In this document: positions 48,239 through 59,100 of the stretch, one piece after another
How the letters are laid out: each line of letters starts with the position of its first letter
Numbering within the stretch: position 1 is the stretch's first letter
Source: Colletotrichum lupini
Lineage: Eukaryota > Ascomycota > Sordariomycetes > Glomerellales > Glomerellaceae
Length of the DNA stretch: 64,000 nucleotides
Direction: 5' to 3'
NCBI RefSeq assembly: GCF_023278565.1
Contig: NC_064680.1
Span: forward strand, 744,001-808,000
Program-made: the position numbers and the translations under genes
The notes under the pieces: model-generated
Seen by the model: only the letters and a program-made list of their open reading frames with translations
The model's database searches: none
Told to the model about the DNA's origin: nothing

Positions 48239-48688
48239 CAGCGCTTATACCCATACAAACAAATCAAATATGACGTTCATATTTGATTGTTTGGCTCATT
48301 TCTCGCGCCATATTTAATTATTTAATAAATTTAACAAATATTTGATTGATTTAACTGATTAGTTATCATAGAATAGAGTAGGGGTAAGAGCACCTTAGAG
48401 GTGTAAATAGTGTAGTAGATACGGCGCCGAAGACGCCGAATTTTTTAGAGCGGGTCCACTTTAATTCCGGAGGTCCGGTGTTCGAATCCGGGTCCGGGCG
48501 GCCCCTTTTTTTTCCGTAATTTCTTAGTATATTATTGGTATATTCGGGCCCACCCTTAGATTCTAGATTTGATCAAATATATCAAATATACGGGCTAGAA
48601 TATTTGATTGTTTGACTTGCTGAAAATCCTATATTTGACTATTTGTTTGACTTATTTGTTTGATTGATTTGAATGGGTATGTGCGCTG
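48239..48688. mobile_element. hAT-like MITE, 450 bp, inside paralogue 2
   Basis: The insert is flanked by an exact 8-bp target duplication CCCATTCA (48231-48238 and 48689-48696). Its ends are imperfect terminal inverted repeats: CAGCGCTTATACCCATAC on the left and the complement of CAGCGCACATACCCATTC on the right. An 8-bp duplication and CAG-type ends are standard for hAT transposons, and the element has no coding capacity, hence MITE. Inside are repeated AAATCAAATATTTGATT-like inverted stretches and a central GC-rich part with tRNA-type promoter boxes. It interrupts the exon precisely; removal of element plus one duplication restores the reading frame, which confirms the boundaries. Confidence 0.9.
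48408..48513 (+). promoter_or_regulatory. tRNA-type Pol III promoter (A box, B box, T8) inside the MITE
   Basis: TAGTGTAGTAG (48408-48418) fits the A-box consensus TRGYNNARNNG, GTTCGAATC (48480-48488) fits the B-box consensus GWTCRANNC, and eight T (48506-48513) follow as a Pol III stop. The boxes are 72 nt apart, allowed for tRNA-derived units. No acceptor stem can be folded, so this is not a working tRNA; a tRNA-derived relic or a SINE-like core are possible. Confidence 0.55.
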
Positions 48689-49476
48689 CCCATTCAGCTA
48701 TGTGCCGGGCTTCAGTGACCAGCAGCTTTGGCTGTCCATCTCTGTGAAGCTTGAGCCGCTTGCTGAAGTCGATCACGCCGTCGAATCTAATAACGACCAC
48801 CTCGATTTTCTTGAGATTCGGAGAGTTATCAAGCATTGCAGCGATGCGACTCATTACCATATTGTGGGTAACCGTGTCTGGACAAGTGCGCAGTTCATAT
48901 AAGACAATCCCGCAGAGATGTGATCTGTTGTACGGGCCAATGTCGCGTAGCCAGACGAAAAGCGCGTCTTCATCCCAAAATTCGAATGTTTGGTAGTAGG
49001 CGATGCCACGTGCTTCAGACAACACTTTTTTGCAAGTACGAAGCATCGATAAGCTAAAACGGCACCTAAGATAGCATTGTCCGAGACCTTTCCTTCGAAA
49101 CGGAAATCGTTTCGAGGGTATATCGGTAGAGACAAGACTGTCAATGATATAAATCGGATCTGGGGGGGATAGAACAAGTGTGTATATGCTGTTTCGAATC
49201 TCCCCAGGCAGGTATCTGTTGTGCTTCAGTATTAGCGATATTGGCAACCAATTACACAAAAGCCCGAGCTGCAGAACTCACAGAAAGGAAAAGCGTCTCG
49301 GCCCAGAACCGTTATCATGCGCATTCTATCTGGCATGTCAGTCAAGATCGGCAATCGTTTAATTTCATACGCAGGAAAGAACTCAGACAGACCCTGTCCG
49401 GCAAGGTGTTTGAATCCTGGCTGTCCCGTCGTTGGATCCCACCGGTCGAGATTGAGACGACCGGCAACGAGGCCAT

Positions 49477-50098
49477 ATCGGCGAGAGTTGAGGAGATGAA
49501 ATGCAGTCCTTGTCTCTGGATGTTAGTTTGGAAAGTCAGCTGATAGTCAACGTGAAATCATTGGTAACCAGTTACTAACTTGGACGGCTTGATGCTTGTA
49601 AGGCTGCGTCGAACTGAAGGCCGTAGATGGCAAATTTCTGCTGAGTAGTAATGAATTGCCGCTTTGATATAAATGAAAAGTCCATCTCTATTAATTTGCT
49701 GCCTGAAAGGTACTTGAGACTGAAGAAAGTTCTCCTTGCTGCCTTTTCTTCCTTATGGCGACCTTGCATCGTGCTTCACCTGGGCGCGCGTTCGAGCTGC
49801 AAGACAAAGATTTGATTGTGAAAGGAGAGACGCCGAAACGGCTTCATCGATGACGTTGTTTTAAATGGAAAAGAAGTGAGTGAGACTGTATCATTTCAAG
49901 CTGCAGACCGTAATGAAAATACTCGGTATCATTCAAGACAACTTCGGAACAGATAAAGCCATCATGACTCTAGTCACCTAGTCTTATCTTTCAATTGTAG
50001 CACCACCTCTGCTTCCTACATGCCATTGGCTTCCTTGAGGCCAGCCTAGGTCGGATTTCAAGTGCGGCGACTTGCTGCTTGGTAATTATGAATCTTCT
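49477..50098. other. Intergenic between family members 2 and 3
   Basis: 622 bases, likely the promoter of paralogue 2 and the 3' end of paralogue 3. Nothing else is recognised. Confidence 0.4.
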
Positions 50099-51198
50099 TC
50101 AAGCTCGATATCCCAGGCGAGTTTCGAGGTTTCTCCTCAGCAGCAGCCTTAGATGTTCTATAACCTCCTCTTCAGCCTCTCTTGCCTCTTTAGCATTAAG
50201 TTTCTGCGGACTCGATGCGTGCCGATAACACCACCAGTTATTCCGGCTAACTTGTAAAATATGACACAGCCTTTCCGGACTGTGGCCACGGGACAGACCT
50301 TTGGAGTACACCGACCGAAAATCATGGTACAATACCTCCGCAACCCGACGCGCGATGCCGATCCAACCAGAAACAGGTCCAGGTCGCTTGAAAGTTCCCC
50401 TCGGAGCCGGGCCAGCAATCATACATGTAAGATTGTAACAATACTGCATCCGCAGAGTCTGGAGATTTTCGGCAGTAGCTAACATCCTCGCAGCCCTACG
50501 ACACAGTTCTCGATAACGGGTCTGCTGAGTCCGGTATCTGCTTGAAGTTGATGACGGCAACCATCCCTGAGGCTCAGTCTGGAGTACAATGGTTCGTAGG
50601 CAGGCAGTATTGGTCCCCAAGTCTTTCAACCAAACGACGAGTGTCTCCATATCTTGCACATCGAAGTAGTTGGTGTACAGAATCGCCCGCGCTTCGGCAT
50701 GAACTTGCTTGCAGGCTCTGAGAAAGGCAACCGGCAAGTACTCGGTTGTTCTCCATGAATCATGATGTCGCACATTCTTGCGCTTCCAGCGGAATCTAGA
50801 ACGGCTACAGGTATAGCCATAGACCGCCTTAGCGGTGATCGTAACGGTCGAACGGATGAAAGCGATCCGATATATCTCGTTTCGTAATTCGGGCGGAAGC
50901 CGGCTTTTGTTTACAACGATGTCAGTGTGATTCTCGAGTTCAGAGATGTTTGGATGTAATCTGGACTCACAACAACGGAGACTCCTCTTTCTTAGGCTCT
51001 TCAGTTCTGAGTCTCTGTGTTCGTTGTCAGTTCAAGTCTGATACAACCGTGTTTCAGTGAACGAAGGCCCATCACCTTGGGGATTGGCTGCTGGGGAGAA
51101 CCAGGACAAGATTCGAGACGTTCTCGCTTGTTGGACCGACTCTGGGAGTAATCGGATGACTGTTCGGCTTCTCTCGATTCTGCGAGATAATCAGGCAT
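50099..51198 (-). CDS. LPxELRN-family protein (2EXR/F-box-like), paralogue 3
   Basis: Three exons on the minus strand, 51198-51076 (41 codons), 51014-50971 (44 nt) and 50903-50099, give 323 residues. Donors GTGATG and GTGAGT and the acceptors fit, and the phases agree with the paralogues. The first exon is polar (MPDYLAESREAEQ...) and contains KRERLES. The second-to-third exon join reads ESPLF-RLPPELRNEIYRIAF, the family motif. Next come FLRACKQVHAEARAILYTNYF and TLVVWLKDLG. The C-terminal half carries GIARRVAEVLYHDFRSVYSKG and ends with a basic helix, IEHLRLLLRRN. No stop or frameshift is visible, so this is the least damaged member with a full exon model. Function is unknown; the domain arrangement suggests a protein-interaction role. 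Confidence 0.8.
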
Positions 51199-53162
51199 GC
51201 TAAGACCATCAGTTCTCTATCGTAAAGTTCATAGACACAAACCTACTTCAGAGACATAGCAGCTGATATCCAGGAGGACCCTGGTTTAGGCTGCATGGTC
51301 ATTGTATTTATTCGCTGACAGAGCCGTGTCGACAATTCCAAAATCAAATGTTGCAGGCCTAGGGTCGATTGACTGTGAGATGACTCGATGAGACACATAG
51401 AAAAAAGGTTCGAACGAGGATCAGTGCCTCGAATGAGATTCCATGGATCTATAAAATAGTGAGAGACTGCTCCAACTGAAAGCAATCGCGAGGCATTTCT
51501 ACCGCCTGCTAGACATGAAGGATATCTCAGAGTCAATCTACAGTTCCCTCGTGGCAGGGGCCGTGGTATGAACTCTTTCAACTCTGCCTTTGAAGAGTTG
51601 ATCCACAAAGCCAAGTCTGAAAAGTTTTTGAAAATTCATCCGCGAAAAGACGATGGTGAGCGCAGCTGAAGGAATCTGGTCTTGAACAACGACAACAAGA
51701 GTCTAGAGTTGGGTCTTGGCTTTTGGACTTCGTCCTTCTACGTTCTTAAGAGCTCAGCAATGGGTCCGATAGCTTGAGCTACACATATTCTCTTCAAAGG
51801 TTTTGAGAAGAGCCAGTAATAACAAACGAAACCCCCAGAAAAGCGCACAAAATGTATCTCTGTACATGTATTCTCCATCGCGAATAGTTGGGCGTTTTAA
51901 GCTCGGGAACAATCCGGAAGGTCCCAGATCCTCTCTCTGAAGGGATGATGAATGAGAACTCTTACTCATCAAATGGTCTCCACAATCGCCTAATTACGAG
52001 GACATGTGGGCGGCGATCGATCTGAGGTCCTAATTCGCCGTGCAAATGCTCTACTGTTGCGACGATTCTGTTGAACTATCTTGAACCTCAAGGTCTAGAA
52101 TTCTTCTTGGACTCGGGGAATCAGCCGGTATCAAGCTTCACGACGTTGTAAGACTTTGCAAATGCTGCGGGGGTAGTCCGAACGGCCTGGCCCGTCTCAC
52201 TTTCTGCGGTGGATTCTGCAGCGGGCACTTCTATCTTGAAGGCGCCCACAATAGGCCCACCCGAATCCATATCTTAGGGAATGATTCGCGGTACCCAGTT
52301 CAACCAAGTGCCCTCAAGACTCTGTCAAGTCTTATTTATGTGACCAGACTTGACTCTTTAAACTTTTGTCGGTGCTTTTTAAGGCTCTCGAGTCATCTTG
52401 GGGCTTATAATCCGGCCCGTCGTTTCCGCTGTCTTATCTTCCCATCTCCCTTCTCAGGTGTACAAGTACATGTCGGAATCACACCGAAAGTCCTGTCAGC
52501 CGGCGATCTTTCCAACAGGCCAGCGAGTCAGCCAGTCTATGAGACTTCTGACAGCCCTCAACTCACATGTGAGCCTCTCAGCGCAGGGCATCGCTGCTTT
52601 ACTCGGGTATATCCCCACATGGATTTGCGTGTGATAAGTTCCCCGGGTGGTCCACGTAGTAAAGAGCTGTCAGCTGTTTGGTCGGAAATGCGGGAATGGC
52701 ATCCTTCAAGGGCTGAGAGCTTGGCAATTGCCATGTTCGGCGATATTGAACGAGATGATGTGTCGCATACTGTCCAAGTGACAAGCCAGCCGCATTTCAA
52801 ATTCTCTACGCACGCGAACAAGGGTCACCGGGTCATATCCGTCGAAAATTAAGAACCCGTCCTTGTCTTTTGCGCCATGCCGACAATATCCTCCTCAGCC
52901 TTGCGCTTGCCGTGACTTTGCTGCCCTGGAATCTCCACCGCATGGTGACCCTCACCGGAACTTTCTAATTTCAAAGGGGGGTATTCCAATACGGCCACGT
53001 GTTGCTCCTCTTGACAACCTTCCACGTCGCCGACGCGTTAGCAACAGCTCCATCTGAAGCCTTCTGGAACATCGGCTCGAGATTCTTCGCTATCCATTTC
53101 GTAAAACTGTCCAATGTCGTCGATTGTCACGAGTTATAGCACGCAGCAATAGGCATACGGAG
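51199..53162. other. Intergenic up to the third transposon block, no recognised gene
   Basis: Nearly 2 kb. The longest frame (plus, 52340-52852, 170 codons) has no recognisable domain, an unremarkable start and overlapping frames on both strands, so I do not call it. A minus frame of 123 codons (51243-51614) is likewise unsupported. Confidence 0.4.
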
Positions 53163-53304
53163 TGTAATAAAAGTGGCTTAACTATCAAAGTAGAAATAGA
53201 CAAAAGGAGAAGGTCTATATACACGATATCTAAGATAGACACGTAATTCAGTACGTAACGGGCACTTTATAAGGTACGATTACTATCCCTATTACGTAAT
53301 ATAC
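53163..53304 (-). repeat. Probable 3' LTR of the copia element
   Basis: TGTAATA at 53163 marks the outer edge. A polypurine tract on the minus strand at about 53307-53315 marks the inner edge. The partner LTR is outside the window, so the exact inner boundary is uncertain. Confidence 0.5.
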
Positions 53305-55942
53305 CCCCTAATTACTACCGCTAGGGAGCTATTATACCTAAAATAGAATCTCTAAATACCCTTATAAAGGCCTAATTTAATCGAATATAAGTAAAGGAAA
53401 ATTAAGCGTAAGGGATACGTATTTTTTAAGCTGCGTTTATTATAAATATATCCCTTTATCTAAAGTAAATAAAATCCTAACCTAGAATAGCGCATATTCT
53501 ATTACTTTTAGTATATAAATTACTAAGAGCGAGGCTACTTAGCTACCTTACGTATATTTAAATTCTCGCGGCGTTGCCTAGCTATTAATTTTTTTTTTCT
53601 TTTTAACTTCTCGTAGTTATTATAAATACCCCCGTTTACTACGCGTGCGCACTTACGCTATTAAATCGTTTACTAATTTTATTCTAAATATAAATATTTA
53701 ATATATCTAAAAGTAATAGTAAGTTTTGCGCAATTTTTATAATACCTCTTATATACGTATTATATAGTTTACTAAGAGTTTAAATAAGTAATAATATTAA
53801 CGAGCCCCTCTAAGTCGTTACCCCCCCCCGCGACCTCTTACCCGCTTACTAAGGCCTAGTTACCGAGCTCTCCCTCCCTAGTTAAGAGGATATTAAAGTT
53901 ATTAATCGAGATACCGAGGACTTTATTAAGTTCGAGGCTCTCCTTAGTAGCTATAATAAGGGTAATAATAAGGTAAATAGTAATAATAAGAGCTCTAATA
54001 AGCTTTTACCTATCCCCCCCTCGGAGTCTAAGAGTAAAGATAAGATTAGTTTAAATAATAAGCCCTTTAAAAAGGGTATATTATATACTTATTATTTTAA
54101 GAGTTTATATTTAATATTATTCTAGGGTCTAAAAAACATAAAACTAGCTCTTTTTAAAAGGGTAATAAGAAATAAAAAAGAATACTAAAAAGCTAAAGTA
54201 CCCCCTATAATAAGTATAGTTCTTTTTATTATTCTAGGCCTATTTAACGTATACTTAGTCCTTAAGAAGCTTAAAAGAGAGGCTCCCGAGGAACGGGAGA
54301 TCTAATACCTACCCTATTTTAAAATAGCCCTCTAGTATACTAATACTAAGGATAGTAGTTATTATTTTATAAGAAGTAGTAGCTAGTATGCGTACTATTT
54401 TAATAGCCGTTTGGCTAAAAGATATATTAATATACTAGTCGTTTTGCGGCTAATAGCCTAGGCCCTTACCGAGGCTATTATAAGTAATACTCTCTTTTTT
54501 ATAAGTATATTATCCTTTTTTATTATTAAGAAGCGTATTTTTAACTATAGTTTTAATAAGATATTACTAAGCTCCGTAGTATCGTCCGCTAGATATATAA
54601 TAACTAGAGGATATATAAGAACTATATCGGCTTTTATATAAAGGACTTTTTTAATACGCGCCCCTAGTCCTCTTTTGTACCTATCGTAGTCGTTTATAAC
54701 TAACCTCTTATTACGCCGCCCGCTTTTATACTCTAAGTCGTTAATTTAATAATCGTTCTAGCTCCCGCGCCCCCTATTACCCCCACTATTCTTAGCTTTA
54801 TAAACTTCGAGGTATATAAAACGCGTTTCTTAGTGCGTATATTAACCCTCCTCCTTAATAACGCTATACTCTTAGTAATCGTATACTTTATAAATTAGGA
54901 ATTTAAATAATAAATATAAGCCCGGGTCTTATTTCTATATGCGTATACCCTACGGGGTAAGGTTATTTTATTTATTTTAGGCCTCCGGGCCGTACTCTAG
55001 GTTCCGTTTATTATCTACCTTTAGGTATTAAGTTTTTCTAAGCGTAGCCTAAATTAATTATTTTTAACTATTTTAGTTATTTATAATAGCTTTTTGCGCA
55101 TTATAAAGGTTAAGAAGTATATAGAAATGTTTAAACTTAGCTCGTAAAAGGTTTTTAATAAGTCTATTTATTAGCATATCTTCTATTAATATATAAGTAA
55201 CCTCGAAACTACCTCTAGCGTACTCTTATCTTAGCTATATATTTTATATATCGATATAGCGAAGTTAAGTAGCTATTCTTTTTCTTTCCCCTACGACGAG
55301 TCGAATCGTTTACTAATTATCGTAATTAACTAACTATACTTCTCTTAGGTTAAGGGCAATGTCCTTAAAAAGGCGCTTTAAAACTATAGTCTCTTTTATA
55401 GTTTCCTTAAAATAAAAAAGCTTAGCTTCGGTAGTTAACGTCGTAACCGTCGCCTAGCGTACTAATTTCTATTAAATTAGGCTACTAAAAAGGAATATTA
55501 TATATCCCTAAAATAATCGTCGTATTACCTCGTTATTTACGAAGTTAATATCTCTAGCTAGAAATAATAATTACGTACTTAGTATACTACCGTAGTAGAG
55601 CATAAAATATTTTATTATATAAAGATATCGGATATAGTAGTTAATTACTTTAATATAAGTTACGCTTAGGTTAGTTAAGAACCGTAATAATTACGAATAA
55701 GTAAAGGCGACGTCTAATCTAATTATAATAGCTATATAAAGTATACTCCCGACCTTTTCTTAATAGCTCTTTATTTCCTCCTTTATTACCTACCCCTCGT
55801 TTAGTTTAAACTCTTTTTAAAAAAGAGGGGTAGCTAGATATAGTAAATTTATAAGGTCGAAGCGCTTAGTAGCTCGCTCAATATATACGTCGTAAATAAA
55901 ATAAACTTTACGAGTAGTACGGTTTTATAAAATCCGCACTCC

Positions 55943-56165
55943 TGTCACGGCAGTGGGCACCAGGGCCCTGTGGGCCCTGTGGTTTAGCCTCAGGCTACGA
56001 GGCTAAGCTCCTAGTAGTCACGTGACGAGCTAGACTACAAGGCCCAAAGGGCCAGCCTACTAGCTTCTGCCCACTGTTCTGTTTTTTCCCTCTTTACGTT
56101 AAGTCTTTAGTTAATTAAGTTAATATAGTAGCGTTCCGACCTACCTCGAGATCCCTTTTATAACA
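55943..56165 (+). repeat. 5' LTR of nested gypsy (223 bp), partly spared by RIP
   Basis: The first 150 bases are GC-rich and little mutated, with GGGCCC repeats and a GTCACGTGAC palindrome (56017-56026). The last 70 bases are more mutated than the 3' copy. Confidence 0.92.
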
Positions 56166-59100
56166 CTACTTAACGTTATTTAATTAACTATTCTCTAGAG
56201 ATAGAATAATAATATCTTAATTAATTAACTACTTACTATCCTAACTAGCTACCCCTACTAAGAAAGCGCACGAGAGAGCCGAGTAATAGCCGACCGAATT
56301 AATCGTATATAAGTAGCGTAATCGATACCCCCTAAGTATATACCCCCTTTATTAGACGTAATAGTTAGAGGATATAGCTAGGGAGGCTAGGTCTCCCTTC
56401 GTACTAACGGCTTTTAGTAAAGTCGCCGCCTCTACGAGTCTTAATAGAGCGTTATAAGCCCTAACGAAGGCGCTAAGCTCCTAGTTATTAACCCTAAGGT
56501 CGCGCTATTCGACTAGCTAGTAGAGCGCTTCTTACCCTCTATTACCTAGGCCGATCGCCTAGCGTACCTTAGTAATATAGCTAACTAGCTTACCTCGCCT
56601 ATTTATATCCGTAACGATACCCTTTTTAAAAAGAATACTAAGTAGTATATTAACCTCGACCTTATCTAGGAGCTATACTTTAAAAATAACGGAAAGACCC
56701 TGCTTAAGTAGATCGAATAGTAGCTAAAGATGCGCATCGCTTAGTACTAATTAGAGCAGGTCCTAGCCTTTACTATCGGCTAACTAAGTAATAGTACTAA
56801 GCGCTTATACGTAATAACCCGTAAGAACCTCGACCTTATGCGTATTACTACTATAGAGCTCTATATTACGAAAGAAGCCCTTACCCGAGCCTATATTAGT
56901 AATACGGCTATAGCCGAGAGACTAGAGTAGTTAGAGAACGGCTCTTAAGCTAGCTCTATTTAAAATACCGCTACCCTTAGCGCGCTAAAGTAATAGTTAA
57001 TACGCTTAGAAACATAGGGTAGCCGCGAGACTACCTTAGCCTCGTCCTATCCCGTTACCCACAGCTCCTAAAAAATACTTAATATACCCATTTTTATAAG
57101 TAATAACACTAGCCTCAAGTTCGACTACTAGCTCTAGCGCATTACGAAGCACTTAGAGAATACTAACTATAGTACGGATAGGTACTACCTAGAGTATATT
57201 ATTAATAAGATTAGAGGTAGTGCTACGGAGTTTATATACCTAATACTAACCTCTAACGAGATTATTACGGCCGAGTAGCTACTCTACGAGCTTAAGTCGG
57301 CTTATACTAGCCCGATTACTATAGATAACGCTAGTTATAAGCTAGACGTACTTACGATTATGCTTAAAGACGTCTATTAGAAGCGCTCTATATTCGCTAA
57401 GCTCGCGCGTATTAATAAGCTTTTAGAACCTTAGTAAAAGCGCCGTTTCTATAATAAGCTACTTATATATCTTCGTAACTAGGTTATATCGAAGTACTTA
57501 GACAACACGGCCACCTTCTAGAAGTATACTAAGTACGTCGCTTAGCTAGCTAATACGATATAGCCCCCTTCTATAGAGGACCGCCCGGTTAAGGCTTCTA
57601 GCTAGGCCCGCTAGACCTCGGGTAGAAGTAATAGAAGTAGCGGAAATAATAGAGGTACTAGAGGTACTAAATAGGACCGAGGTCGTACCTCTACTTACGA
57701 GACGATCCCTAAAGCCCTATATTAGAAGCTTAAGGATAGTAGTACTTACTTCGTTTATAGCGATACTAAATATATCTCTAAGGACTGCCCTAAGAAGCCA
57801 AAGACTACTATAGTCGCTATTAACGCTACCGTAGGCCCTATTAAGATAGAGTCGGGTTCGGAAAACTAGAACCCTTAGTAGAAGTAAACTCCTAGCTAGG
57901 GGATACGTATAGAAAGGACGGAAGATTAGTAATTAATTTAGTAAACTTATAAGATCTCGTAGGGGGCTAGCCCCTTAAGATAGAGCTTATATTAGTATTT
58001 AATAAATATAGAATTTGCCTAAGAGCCTTACTTAATACGGGAGCTAATAGGTACGGATTTATAAATAACTACGTAACCCCTCTATTATAGCGGTTCTGCG
58101 CGGCCCTATCCCGCGAATTATAATACCTAATCCCTACTACTGAGTTTAATAGAGAGCGATTAGATAATATTAACGTAGTATAGACCGCTAACTTATATAT
58201 TAATTAACGGGTCCTTTTAAAAGTACCCCTCCTTTAGCTTAATACGGGCCGCTACGACCTAATCCTAGGGTAGAAGTAGTTCGAGTACTACGGGGTAAAC
58301 CCTAATATTCGCTACTAACGGCTAATATAGCCTAAGGACCTACCGCTATAAGAGACGCCCTCTATTATCGTTAAGGATATCGAGGACCTATATACCCCGG
58401 AAGTTATTAACGTATAATACTAAATCGACGCTAACTACTAATAGGACCTGTTCGAGATAGATATAACCCGCTATAACTAAAAGCTCTAGTAATAGCGGGC
58501 GAAGGGCATACCGATTAGGGTATTACTACGCCCGCTAAAAATAATAGCTCGCTAGATATAGTAGTTAGACGAGGCTAAGAATACGAAAAAGATAGAGCGC
58601 GCCCTTAACGGTACTAATATCGCCCTAGCGGAGAGGGCTAGGCGGCAAAAACTATACTTAGTAATAGTATAAATAGATATTACTTTTATTAGCACTCCCA
58701 CTTTCGAAAAGAACCTTAGGCAGAACGACGTCGAGGTAAGCTCTATATTACTCTATAAGCTCGACCGTATTATAAAAAATAAGAAGGAGGAGGCAGACCC
58801 CTTATTCGATAATGACTAGGTCACTCGTAACTTTATAATAACGAACCTACCGGAGTATTTACGGCCCTAGACCGACGTTTTTAATAAGGTAGCTAGTAAT
58901 ATATTAGCGCTTCATAGGCCGTATAACTATAAGATCGAGCTACTAAATAGCGGTAAGGAGAAGCTAACCTACTACCCTCTATATAAGTAGTTAGTACCTA
59001 AGCTAGAGGCCACAAGAGCCTATTTACTAGAGCACTTATAGAAGGGATTTATCGAGCTAAGTAATACTCCTTTTGCGTCGCCGACGCTATTTATAAAAAA

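Larger units (their letters stand above)
47971..49476 (-). pseudogene. LPxELRN-family protein, paralogue 2, split by a MITE
   Basis: Inferred exons: 49476-49393 (84 nt), 49325-49282 (44 nt) and a third exon starting at 49215, interrupted at 48689 by a 450-bp insertion and resuming at 48230 to the stop at 47971. Leaving out the insert and one copy of its 8-bp target duplication joins ARHIAE-WVFSFFRPLL without changing frame and gives 304 codons, like its paralogues (311 and 323). Core marks: YLPGEIRNSIYTLVLSPP, MLRTCKKVLSEARGIAYYQTF, ALFVWLRDIGPYNR and the C-terminal EHLELLLERSRKK. As it stands, translation runs 18 residues into the insert (ending NQTNKSNK) and stops, losing about 87 residues. 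The exon 1 donor GTCTGT is weak, so the 5' end is tentative. Confidence 0.82.

Noticed and set aside
48400..48515. A complete tRNA gene
   Set aside because: A and B boxes and a T run are present, but no acceptor stem or normal T stem can be paired, so I list it only as a Pol III-type promoter relic.
52340..52852. 170-codon plus-strand frame
   Set aside because: There is no domain, no supporting splice structure and overlapping frames on the other strand. It is probably chance.
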